Source: Rikenellaceae bacterium (GTDB lineage: Bacteria > Bacteroidota > Bacteroidia > Bacteroidales > UBA932). From it: a stretch of DNA of 26,147 nt. The translations under genes were made by a program, and so were the position numbers. Positions 7,414 through 14,119 of the stretch are shown in pieces. The DNA lies in NCBI GenBank assembly GCA_900769735.1, contig CAAGHY010000070.1, positions 1-26,147 of the forward strand. The letters run 5' to 3'. The notes below the pieces were generated by a model, which ran no database searches, was not told where the DNA came from, and was given only the letters and a program-made list of their open reading frames with translations. How positions within the stretch are numbered: position 1 is the first letter of the stretch; each line of letters opens with the position of its first letter.

Positions 7414-8088
7414 ATGAAAAAGATTTTTACATTCATCATTCTTCCGCTTGTTATCGTAGCCCTAGTTTATGCTATCTATAACAGCGTACAGGCACCAGTT
7501 CAGTTCCAGAAAGACACTAAAGCCAGAGAGAACATTGGTATTCAGCGTCTAAAAGACATCCGTACTCTTCAGGATGCCTTCAAAGGTGCAACAGGTCATT
7601 TCACTGCAAGCATTGACTCTTTGATCAACTTCTACCACAATGACAGCATCAAGATCATCAGACAGATTGGTTCAATGGATGACTCTGCAGCTGTAGCAAA
7701 CACTGAGGCTTTGAAGAAAAAGAACAGAAAAATCACTAACGAGCAGCTTTTGGCTTACTACGAGCAGGGTATGAACCTTGTACTTTCACTTGAGGTTGCT
7801 ATTCCTGTTAAAGACACTCTTCTTAAGAGAGAGGGTTTCAACGCTGAGGATCTAAGAACTATTCCTTTCTCAGGCAAACCTATCATTATGAACGCTCTTG
7901 TTAAAATGGTATCAGGTGTAGAGGTTCCATTGTTTGAGGCTTGTATGCCTTACGAGGATTATCTTGTTGGTTTGGACAGACAGTACATCATCAACCTTAA
8001 ATGTGAGGCTGAGGATATGGGAAGATACCCAGGTCTTAAAGTTGGTAGCGTAGACGCTCCTAACAACAACGCAGGTAACTGGGAGTAA
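7414..8088 (+). CDS. conserved membrane-anchored protein of unknown function
   Basis: I do not recognise a named domain in this 224-aa protein. It begins MKK and has one hydrophobic segment (about residues 5-25) that should anchor it in the inner membrane with the rest outside the cytoplasm. No lipobox cysteine is present. The middle (about 35-130) is rich in charged and polar residues with a likely helical or coiled segment ('GIQRLKDIRTLQDAFKGATGHF', 'TEALKKKNRKITNEQLLAYYEQG'). The C-terminal half is more globular and ends in a short Asn-rich tail. Arg codons are AGA or CGT and never AGG, Gly is often GGT and Val often GTT, as in nqrA and the CoA-transferase here, which points to high expression. 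It has its own promoter and terminator and is therefore monocistronic. Confidence 0.85.
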   Translation: MKKIFTFIILPLVIVALVYAIYNSVQAPVQFQKDTKARENIGIQRLKDIRTLQDAFKGATGHFTASIDSLINFYHNDSIKIIRQIGSMDDSAAVANTEALKKKNRKITNEQLLAYYEQGMNLVLSLEVAIPVKDTLLKREGFNAEDLRTIPFSGKPIIMNALVKMVSGVEVPLFEACMPYEDYLVGLDRQYIINLKCEAEDMGRYPGLKVGSVDAPNNNAGNWE

Positions 8089-8106
8089 TCATTACTTTCA
8101 ACCATA

Positions 8107-8139
8107 TAAAGAACCGGTCATAAGGCCGGTTCTTTTTTT
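8107..8139 (+). terminator. intrinsic terminator of the 7414 gene
   Basis: The stem AAGAACCGG (8109-8117) pairs with CCGGTTCTT (8126-8134). It can extend inward by a T-G wobble and a C-G pair to leave an ATAA loop. A seven-T tract follows at 8133-8139. It lies about 20 nt after the stop codon. Confidence 0.93.
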
Positions 8140-8155
8140 ATTCCCACTTTTAGTG

Positions 8156-8163
8156 TATCTTTG
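8156..8163 (+). promoter_or_regulatory. putative -7 promoter box of the DUF3822-rsmD operon
   Basis: TATCTTTG followed by G matches TAnnTTTG and lies exactly 7 nt before the ATG at 8171. Transcription would begin at or next to the start codon, giving a leaderless mRNA. The upstream 20 nt contain no clear TTTG. Confidence 0.5.
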
Positions 8164-8170
8164 GCGAGCT

Positions 8171-8728
8171 ATGGAGAAATACATTTTATCTGAAATATTT
8201 ACACTTATACCCGGAGAGCTCTATACTGCAGAGTGCGGTGAAGCTGCCCTTAAAGAGCAGTTCTCACTAAAAGGAGAATACTTGTTTAAAGAGTATACCT
8301 TCAACAGTGCCAATGCTGTAGTAGCATACGCCATTCCCCAAACCTTTACTGCGCAGGAAACTGGAGGGATAAAAGAGATTAATGGGGAATCAGATACAGT
8401 GTATCCGTTCATAGTAAGAATGCTGGATGAGACTGCTGCAATAGGGTGTTTCAACAAGGTGATTTTCCATTACAGCAAAGAGAAAAAGCTTTCGCATATT
8501 GTAATATCAGCCGGCAATGAGTTGAAAATTGCAAACTGCTTCAAAGCTGATACATTTGAGAGCGCGTTATATTTTCTGTTCCTTTCAATACAGCAGCTGC
8601 AGATGAATCCAAAACAATGCATTGTGAGGGTTTGCTCAGAAATGTCACAGGAGCAGGAACAGATTATAGGAAAATTCTTCAACGGGGTTGAGAAAAACAA
8701 CCTGAGCAATATTATTTGTAAGCTATGA
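8171..8728 (+). CDS. DUF3822 family protein
   Basis: This is a 185-aa soluble protein starting MEKYILSEIFTLIPGELY. A GTG at 8153 is in frame upstream but lies on the promoter box, so the ATG at 8171 is preferred. I assign DUF3822 from the N-terminal 'LSEIFTLIPGELY' pattern, a central 'VHPFIV'-like strand ('VYPFIVRMLDE') and the position immediately upstream of rsmD, a pairing common in Bacteroidetes. The predicted fold resembles an actin-like or ASKHA-type domain with alternating strands ('KVIFHYSKEKKLSHIVISAGNELKIANCF'), but no catalytic motif is obvious. Its stop overlaps the rsmD start by 4 nt (ATGA), so the two are co-translated. The function is unknown, possibly connected with rRNA modification by context only. 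Confidence 0.72.
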   Translation: MEKYILSEIFTLIPGELYTAECGEAALKEQFSLKGEYLFKEYTFNSANAVVAYAIPQTFTAQETGGIKEINGESDTVYPFIVRMLDETAAIGCFNKVIFHYSKEKKLSHIVISAGNELKIANCFKADTFESALYFLFLSIQQLQMNPKQCIVRVCSEMSQEQEQIIGKFFNGVEKNNLSNIICKL

Positions 8729-9261
8729 GAATCATTGGAGGAGATTTAAAAGGGAAAAATATACTGCCCCCTGCCAATTACGGGGCAAGGCCAACCACAG
8801 ACTTTGCAAAAGAGGGACTGTTCAATATTCTTATAAATGAATATGACATTGAGGATCTCTCAGTTCTTGACCTGTTTTCAGGCACAGGAAGCATAAGTCT
8901 TGAGTTTGCATCACGCGGCTGCAAGGATATAATAAGTGTGGAGATGAACCCTATGCACGCAAAATTCATCAAACAGGTGGCAACCACTTACAAGATAAAG
9001 GGAATGCAGGTGGTAAGGCACAATGTTTTTGAATTCATCAACATCTGCACAAAAAAATTTGATATAATTTTTGCAGATCCCCCATACGCCATAGAGGGAT
9101 TGGATACTATTCCCGATAAAATATTTGAAAAAGAGTTACTTAACCCTAACGGATATCTCATTCTAGAGCATCCTGGCACCTATAATTTTGAGAACCACAA
9201 GTGCTTTGTAAAAGAAAAAAAATACGGAAATGTGCATTTTTCTTTCTTTGAAGTAAAATAA
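8725..9261 (+). CDS. rsmD: 16S rRNA (guanine(966)-N(2))-methyltransferase RsmD
   Basis: This 178-aa protein has the RsmD layout. The N-terminal 'MRIIGGDLKGKNI' is the family's R(I/V)I.G..KG start. It is followed by 'RPTTDFAKEGLFNIL', then the SAM-binding motif 'VLDLFSGTGSISLEFASRG' (about residues 44-62), 'VEMNP', and the catalytic motif IV 'FADPPY' (about 112-117). It methylates N2 of G966 of 16S rRNA (E. coli numbering) in the 30S subunit. The length is close to E. coli RsmD (198 aa). It overlaps the DUF3822 gene by 4 nt. Confidence 0.94.
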   Translation: MRIIGGDLKGKNILPPANYGARPTTDFAKEGLFNILINEYDIEDLSVLDLFSGTGSISLEFASRGCKDIISVEMNPMHAKFIKQVATTYKIKGMQVVRHNVFEFINICTKKFDIIFADPPYAIEGLDTIPDKIFEKELLNPNGYLILEHPGTYNFENHKCFVKEKKYGNVHFSFFEVK

Positions 9262-9263
9262 AT

Positions 9264-9294
9264 TTTGGAAATTAAAAAATTACCTCTATATTTG
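9264..9294 (+). promoter_or_regulatory. promoter of the tRNA-Asp pair
   Basis: TTTG at 9264-9267, a 19-nt spacer and TATATTTG at 9287-9294 form a consensus Bacteroidetes -33/-7 promoter. Transcription should start near 9301, about 20 nt before the first tRNA. Confidence 0.8.
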
Positions 9295-9321
9295 CAATCC
9301 CAAAACGGGAGAACAACTACT

Positions 9322-9396
9322 GGTGCGGTAGTTCAGTTTGGTTAGAATACCGGCCTGTCACGCCGGGGGTCGCGGGTTCGAGCCCCGTCCGCACCG
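9322..9396 (+). tRNA. tRNA-Asp (GTC), copy 1
   Basis: The 75 nt fold into a full cloverleaf. The acceptor stem GGTGCGG pairs perfectly with CCGCACC. The D-arm is GTTC/GAAT, and the anticodon stem CCGGC/GCCGG encloses the loop CTGTCAC, giving anticodon GTC. The T-arm is GCGGG-TTCGAGC-CCCGT, and the discriminator base is G. CCA is not encoded. It is transcribed from the consensus promoter just upstream together with copy 2. Confidence 0.97.
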
Positions 9397-9471
9397 CAGA
9401 ACTAAAAACTATTTCAAGAGCAAGTTGTAATCCTCAACATTGCAGCCTTGAAAAAGGAGACATACAGGATT

Positions 9472-9546
9472 GGTGCGGTAGTTCAGTTTGGTTAGAATAC
9501 CGGCCTGTCACGCCGGGGGTCGCGGGTTCGAGCCCCGTCCGCACCG
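9472..9546 (+). tRNA. tRNA-Asp (GTC), copy 2
   Basis: This is base-for-base identical to the copy at 9322-9396, with the same cloverleaf and GTC anticodon, and CCA is not encoded. The identity covers 9321-9397 against 9471-9547 and stops abruptly on both sides. The 75-nt spacer between the copies holds no gene and no terminator, so both should be processed from one precursor that ends at the terminator at 9551. Confidence 0.97.
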
Positions 9547-9550
9547 CCAG

Positions 9551-9581
9551 AAAAGAGCAACTTAACAGTTGCTCTTTTTTT
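9551..9581 (+). terminator. intrinsic terminator of the tRNA-Asp transcript
   Basis: A 12-bp perfect stem (9551-9562 with 9567-9578) has loop TAAC and ends in a run of seven T residues (9575-9581). It begins 5 nt after the second tRNA. Confidence 0.95.
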
Positions 9582-9591
9582 ATTTCTTTAC

Positions 9592-9599
9592 TACATTTG
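9592..9599 (+). promoter_or_regulatory. putative -7 promoter box for the serine hydrolase gene
   Basis: TACATTTG followed by T matches TAnnTTTG. It lies just after the tRNA terminator and 35 nt before the ATG at 9635. The -33 region overlaps the terminator T-run and has no clear TTTG. Confidence 0.5.
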
Positions 9600-9634
9600 T
9601 CAACCCAAGAGATATCTATATTTAACCATAACAA

Positions 9635-11077
9635 ATGAAAAAGAATTTTAAACTGCATCTTCTTCTTTTGATTGCCGTTGGCTCAATTCTGGCAGCCTGT
9701 TCAAAAGATGGCACTACACCTGAAAACAACAAGGGTGAGGAAAAAATTTCAAATGACAACCAGCTCAGTAACTTTGGATTCCAGAAAGGGAACAACCCTT
9801 CCCTTACTGCAAACTGCTTTGCAATTGCAGCTGGTAATATACTTTACATAACCGTACCTGAAGGTGTTGCATTGAACACTTTGGTTCCAAGCTTTTCAGT
9901 ACACGAAAAAGCTACTGTAAAATGCGGTTCTGCAACTATTATGAGTGGTGCCCAGCCTGTAGATTTTTCAGGAACAACTACAATAACAGTAACAGCCCAG
10001 AGCGGTGTTTCCAAATCATACACAGTACTTGCAAAAAATGGCGACAACGCCATTGACAGCAAAATCTACTCATTTATGATTGAGCACGATATTCCGGGAA
10101 TATCTGTAGCAATAAGCAAGGATGAGGAGATTGTCTATAAAAGTGCATACGGTTTTGCTGACAAATTGAATAATGAAAGGACAACTACCAGCCATATGTT
10201 CAGATTGGCAAGTATGTCCAAACAGCATACAGCAATTGCAATTATGACCCTTATGGAACAGGGCAAACTCAAGCTTACAGACAAAGTGTTTGGCAAAGAC
10301 GGACTTTTGTACAACGCTTACGGTGACAATATGTCTTCTGCCTGGAAAAATATTACTGTTGAGCAGCTCCTTTCACATACCAGCGGCATTATGACAGAGG
10401 GATTCTTTGGTGCAGGCAGCGCATTCAGCGGAAAAACCCAGAACCAGAGAATTGCAACCCTTCTTGAAACAGGTACTGTTAAAGGTACAGGTACACTTTA
10501 CGAGTACAACAACAGCAACTTTGGTATCCTTGGTAAAATTGTGGAGGATTTGTCGGGAAAACCATTTATGCAGTTCATTAAAGAGGACATTTACGGTCCT
10601 GCCGGCATTACCGGAATTGATTGCGGTGTGAATGACGGTCCTATAAAAGGTGAAGTAGTGCACTACAGCCAGAACAGCGTAAATCCATACGACAACAATG
10701 TAGAGGCAGGAGTTGCAGCCGGTGGCGTTGTTGCAACCGCTGAAGGACTGATGCAGCTTATGGCACGCATTGATTATGGCACAAAGGTTCCTGATTTCCT
10801 AAGCAAGGCGACTTTGGACAGGATGTACACTCAAATCAATGCAGTTGACTCAGATGGAGACAGGGGTCAATATGCACTTGGATGGAGAACCGGTTATTCA
10901 AACTACCCGGATTGGGAAGCTTTCCACGGCGGTACACTTGCAGGTGTATGTCCTATATGGGCACGAAGCAAGGATAACGTTAACGGTGCTATTCTTTGCA
11001 ATTCCCGCAGCTACAACCAGAGCATTGACAGTGATTTGTGGCATATGCTTGAGGATATCCAGGATTTGTTCAGATAA
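9635..11077 (+). CDS. lipoprotein serine hydrolase (beta-lactamase/PBP4* family) with N-terminal DUF5018-like domain
   Basis: This 480-aa protein has a signal peptide with lipobox LAAC (C22), so it is lipid-anchored in the cell envelope. Residues about 42-135 form a DUF5018-like Ig fold ('LSNFGFQKGNN', 'ITVPEGVALNTLVPSFSV', 'DFSGTTTITVTAQSG', 'SYTVLAKNG'). Residues about 140-475 are a class C beta-lactamase/PBP-type serine hydrolase. The nucleophile motif SxxK is S193-M-S-K196, the YxN motif is Y291-N-N293, and the third box is HGGT at 431-434 instead of KTG. The His variant is common in esterase- and peptidase-like members (EstB, PBP4*, D-aminopeptidases), so it may act on peptidoglycan fragments or small esters rather than as a resistance beta-lactamase. 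It appears monocistronic with its own promoter and terminator. Confidence 0.87.
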   Translation: MKKNFKLHLLLLIAVGSILAACSKDGTTPENNKGEEKISNDNQLSNFGFQKGNNPSLTANCFAIAAGNILYITVPEGVALNTLVPSFSVHEKATVKCGSATIMSGAQPVDFSGTTTITVTAQSGVSKSYTVLAKNGDNAIDSKIYSFMIEHDIPGISVAISKDEEIVYKSAYGFADKLNNERTTTSHMFRLASMSKQHTAIAIMTLMEQGKLKLTDKVFGKDGLLYNAYGDNMSSAWKNITVEQLLSHTSGIMTEGFFGAGSAFSGKTQNQRIATLLETGTVKGTGTLYEYNNSNFGILGKIVEDLSGKPFMQFIKEDIYGPAGITGIDCGVNDGPIKGEVVHYSQNSVNPYDNNVEAGVAAGGVVATAEGLMQLMARIDYGTKVPDFLSKATLDRMYTQINAVDSDGDRGQYALGWRTGYSNYPDWEAFHGGTLAGVCPIWARSKDNVNGAILCNSRSYNQSIDSDLWHMLEDIQDLFR

Positions 11078-11099
11078 CAGATTCCATCTCATATAGAGT

Positions 11100-11131
11100 A
11101 AAAAGCCTTTGTAGAACAACAAGGGTTTTTT
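11100..11131 (+). terminator. intrinsic terminator of the serine hydrolase gene
   Basis: A 13-bp stem with two G-T wobbles (11100-11112 paired with 11119-11131) has a 6-nt loop and a terminal T-run at 11126-11131. It lies 23 nt after the stop. Confidence 0.78.
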
Positions 11132-11140
11132 ATTTGTAAA

Positions 11141-11148
11141 TAATTTTG
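11141..11148 (+). promoter_or_regulatory. possible -7 promoter box of the cyd operon
   Basis: TAATTTTG followed by T fits TAnnTTTG and lies 43 nt before the DUF4492 ATG. The spacing to any -33 TTTG is poor, and the AT-rich gap offers other weak candidates. I see no clear symmetrical operator in 11132-11191. Confidence 0.35.
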
Positions 11149-11191
11149 TTTTTAATTAGTATTTATTAGAAAATATTATTATTTTTACCAT

Positions 11192-11455
11192 ATGAAAAGG
11201 GAGAACAATACACTTAAAGCCGTATGGCACCTGTATAGAGACGGGTTCAAGAATATGACTTGGGGAAAACCTTTATGGGGACTGATAATCCTTAAGGCTA
11301 TTATTTTGTTTGCTGTATTGAGGGTATTCTTCTTCAAGCCGGCAATGGCTGGTATGAGTGAAGAGCAGAGAAGCGAGCACGTGGGAAAACAGCTTACCAA
11401 TCCTAGAAATACAAATAATGGACAAACAATAATTATTGACAATTTAAAACTTTAA
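11192..11455 (+). CDS. DUF4492 family small membrane protein of the cyd operon
   Basis: This 87-aa protein has a short basic N-terminus, 'WHLYRDGFKNMTWGKPLWGLIILK' and one transmembrane segment (about residues 33-50), followed by a polar tail. The pattern 'LYRDGFKNMTWGKxLWxLIxIK' is that of DUF4492, a family found directly before cydA in Bacteroidetes. The stop is 3 nt before the cydA ATG, so the genes are co-translated. By context it may help assemble or stabilise cytochrome bd, as the small subunits CydX/CydH do in other bacteria. It is not homologous to them as far as I can see, so that role is an inference. Confidence 0.85.
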   Translation: MKRENNTLKAVWHLYRDGFKNMTWGKPLWGLIILKAIILFAVLRVFFFKPAMAGMSEEQRSEHVGKQLTNPRNTNNGQTIIIDNLKL

Positions 11456-11458
11456 GCT

Positions 11459-12943
11459 ATGGATGCAGTAGTATGGTCTAGACTACAGTTTGCCGTAACG
11501 GCAGGATACCATTGGCTGTTTGTTCCGCTTACTTTGGGACTTGCAATGGTTATGGCGGTTATGGAGACTATTTATGTGGTAAAGAAAGATGAGTTCTGGA
11601 AAAAGACAGCCCAATTCTGGATGAAGATCTTTGCCATAAATTTTGCCGTTGGCATTGCTACCGGAATAATTCTTGAATTTGAGTTTGGCACAAACTGGAG
11701 CAACTACTCCTGGTTTGTTGGAGACATTTTTGGTGCTCCTCTTGCTATTGAGGGCATTCTGGCCTTCTTTATGGAGGCAACTTTCTTTGCCGTAATGTTC
11801 TTCGGGTGGGAGAAAGTGAGCAAACGTTTCCACCTTGCGTCAACCTGGCTTACCGGCATAGGTGCATCCATTTCAGCTTATTGGATTCTTGTAGCTAACG
11901 GCTGGATGCAGAATCCTGTGGGAACCACATTCAATCCAGATACAGTAAGGAGCGAGATGGCCTCAGTTGAAGCTTTCTGGGAGGTTATAAGCAATCCTGT
12001 GGCTGTAAGCAAGTTTTTCCACTCCGTTACAAGCGGATGGCTTACTGGAGGCGTTTTTGTTGTGGGCATTAGCTGCTGGTATCTTCTCAGGAACAGGGAG
12101 ATCAAGTTTGCCAAGGCAAGTGTGCTGATTGGAGGTTTGGTTGGCCTTTTGGGAGCTGCTGCAGTGATGCTTTCTGGAGATTCGTCGGGAATACACGCTG
12201 CAAAATACCAGCCTATGAAACTTGCTGCTGCAGAGGGATTGGAGAATGGCGGCAAAAGGGCTCCTTTCAGTATTGTTCCGGGAGTTGAGGTTCCGGGAGT
12301 GCTTTCTATCCTTGCCACACACGATATTGACGGTTATGTACCGGGTATAAATGATATCCTTAACGGATATACAGACAACGAGGGAAATGTGGTTCCTTCT
12401 GTTGCCCAGAAGATGGAGATGGGAAAGAGTGCGCTGGAGGCATTGGGAAACTATCGGGAAGCAAAAGGTAATGATCCGCAAGCGGCAGCTGAGGCCCTTG
12501 CTATGCTGGAGGAGAATATGAAGTATATGGGTTACGGCTATCTTGAGAAGCCTGAGGATGTCATTCCACCTGTGGGTATTGTTTACTGGTCATTCAGGGT
12601 AATGGTTGGTTTGGGTATGTTCCTTACCCTTGTACTTGCCCTTGCTGTATGGTTTACTTACAAGGGAAGGATACAGAAGATGAACTGGCTCCTTTGGGGT
12701 GCAATGATTTCAATTCCTCTGGTTTATATTTGCGGCCAAGCCGGATGGGTTGTAGCGGAGGTGGGCAGACAGCCTTGGACCATTCAGGGACTGCTTCCGG
12801 TTAATGTGGCAATCTCTGATGTGAGTCTGGGTGCCGTTAAGACAACCTTCTTCCTGTTCCTTGCAATTTTTGCTTTGTTCCTTGCCATTGAGATTAGGAT
12901 TATGATCAGGGCCATCAGAAAAGGACCGGAGATTGAAGCATAA
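11459..12943 (+). CDS. cydA: cytochrome bd quinol oxidase subunit I
   Basis: This 494-aa multi-pass protein has all expected haem ligands. H18 in 'AGYHWLF' equals E. coli H19 (high-spin haem). H188 in 'KFFHSVTSGW' equals H186 and M382 in 'SFRVMVGLG' equals M393 (both haem b558). The conserved acidic residues E98 and E106 match E. coli E99 and E107. The quinol-binding loop motif 'QPMKLAAAEG' starts at Q251. The protein oxidises menaquinol and reduces oxygen to water in the inner membrane with high oxygen affinity. It is slightly shorter than E. coli CydA (522 aa), with an Ala/Glu-rich segment near 320-365 after the Q-loop. Confidence 0.97.
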   Translation: MDAVVWSRLQFAVTAGYHWLFVPLTLGLAMVMAVMETIYVVKKDEFWKKTAQFWMKIFAINFAVGIATGIILEFEFGTNWSNYSWFVGDIFGAPLAIEGILAFFMEATFFAVMFFGWEKVSKRFHLASTWLTGIGASISAYWILVANGWMQNPVGTTFNPDTVRSEMASVEAFWEVISNPVAVSKFFHSVTSGWLTGGVFVVGISCWYLLRNREIKFAKASVLIGGLVGLLGAAAVMLSGDSSGIHAAKYQPMKLAAAEGLENGGKRAPFSIVPGVEVPGVLSILATHDIDGYVPGINDILNGYTDNEGNVVPSVAQKMEMGKSALEALGNYREAKGNDPQAAAEALAMLEENMKYMGYGYLEKPEDVIPPVGIVYWSFRVMVGLGMFLTLVLALAVWFTYKGRIQKMNWLLWGAMISIPLVYICGQAGWVVAEVGRQPWTIQGLLPVNVAISDVSLGAVKTTFFLFLAIFALFLAIEIRIMIRAIRKGPEIEA

Positions 12944-12979
12944 AAATAAAGAATTGTTTAATCTGAAAATCCAATGATT

Positions 12980-14119
12980 ATGTCATATACTTTTTTACAG
13001 AATTACTGGTGGTGTCTGATTGCCCTTTTGGGCGGATTGCTTGTGTTCCTGATGTTTGTTCAGGGAGCCAACCTGCACCTTGTAAACAAATCTTTGTCTG
13101 ATTTGCAGAAAAGGATGGTGTTGAATTCCACCGGCCGCAAATGGGAACTTGCCTTTACTACACTGGTTACTTTTGGAGGAGCGTTCTTTGCTTCATTCCC
13201 GTTGTTCTACAGCACAAGTTTTGGAGGCGCATACTGGGTTTGGATGTTGCTGCTGGTTACATTTGTGTTCCAGGCTGTTTCATACGAGTTCCTTCATAAA
13301 AAAGGGAATCTGCTTGGAGTGAAGGGTTTCAGCATTGCTTTGGTTGCAAACGGTTTTCTTGCTCCGTTTGTAGTGGGTACAGCTGTTGGAACATTCTTTA
13401 CAGGCTCAAACTTTACTGTGAACAAGACTGCCATTATGGATTTGAGTTCCCCTGTAATAAGCACCTGGGGCAGCGCCTGGAGAGGCTTGGAGGCATTGGC
13501 ACAGCCGCACGCCGTATTGCTTGGACTTACATTGGTGGGGCTTACAACAATTTTGGGAGCATTGTACCTGATGAACAATATTGATGATTCAGATCTTGTT
13601 GCAAAGATGCGCAAGACCATAAAGATTGCTGCAGTGCCTTTCCTTGTATGTTTCCTTGCGTGGACAGGAATATTGCTTGTAAAAGAGGGATTTGCAGTGG
13701 ATGCACAGGGGACAGTGTTTATGGAAAAATACAAATATCTGCATAACCTGCTTCAGATGCCAGCTGTACTTGGTATGTTGCTTGTTGGCGTTGTGCTTGT
13801 ATTGGCAGCCATATGGTGCGGAGCGTTCACTTCCAACCGCAAGGGTATCTGGGCTGGAGGTATTGGAACTGTTCTTGTTGTTATGAGTGTGTTCTTCCTT
13901 GCAGGTTTCAACGGAACAGCATACTACCCTTCAATTGCAGATTTACAGAGCTCGCTTACTTTGCAGAACAGCAGTTCAAGCCAGTTTACTTTGTTTGTGA
14001 TGTCGTGTGTTTCTATGCTTATACCGTTTGTTCTGGCATATATAGTTTACGCCTGGAGACAAATGGACAAGAAGGAGATCACCGCAGAGGAGATGGAAGG
14101 GAAAGGGATAAAGTACTAG
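12980..14119 (+). CDS. cydB: cytochrome bd quinol oxidase subunit II
   Basis: I prefer the ATG at 12980 (MSYTFLQNYWWCLIALLGG..., 379 aa). An ATG two codons upstream (12974) is equally possible. The protein is very hydrophobic with about nine membrane segments. It begins with the family pattern 'LQNYWWxLIxLLGxLLVFLxFVQGxN' and has 'SFGGAYWVWMLLLVTFVFQAVSYEF', which fits CydB. It is the partner subunit of CydA in cytochrome bd. It starts about 36 nt after the cydA stop. Its TAG stop shares the CTAG tetranucleotide with the stop of the convergent LysR gene, so there is no room for a normal terminator between them. Confidence 0.95.
   Translation: MSYTFLQNYWWCLIALLGGLLVFLMFVQGANLHLVNKSLSDLQKRMVLNSTGRKWELAFTTLVTFGGAFFASFPLFYSTSFGGAYWVWMLLLVTFVFQAVSYEFLHKKGNLLGVKGFSIALVANGFLAPFVVGTAVGTFFTGSNFTVNKTAIMDLSSPVISTWGSAWRGLEALAQPHAVLLGLTLVGLTTILGALYLMNNIDDSDLVAKMRKTIKIAAVPFLVCFLAWTGILLVKEGFAVDAQGTVFMEKYKYLHNLLQMPAVLGMLLVGVVLVLAAIWCGAFTSNRKGIWAGGIGTVLVVMSVFFLAGFNGTAYYPSIADLQSSLTLQNSSSSQFTLFVMSCVSMLIPFVLAYIVYAWRQMDKKEITAEEMEGKGIKY

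Noticed and set aside
7307..7414. N-terminal extension of nrnA from the ATG at 7414.
   Set aside because: The extra 36 residues are low-complexity and cover the promoter boxes of both divergent genes; the GTG at 7306 fits the family.
9397..9471. Small hairpin CCTTGAAAAAGG in the spacer between the two tRNAs as a possible terminator or small RNA.
   Set aside because: The stem is only 4 bp with no T-run, so it is too weak to call.
9434..9658. A 74-codon minus-strand frame encoding RTGLEPATPGVTGRYSNQTELPHQ-like sequence.
   Set aside because: It is the antisense translation of the second tRNA-Asp gene and is a well-known spurious annotation.
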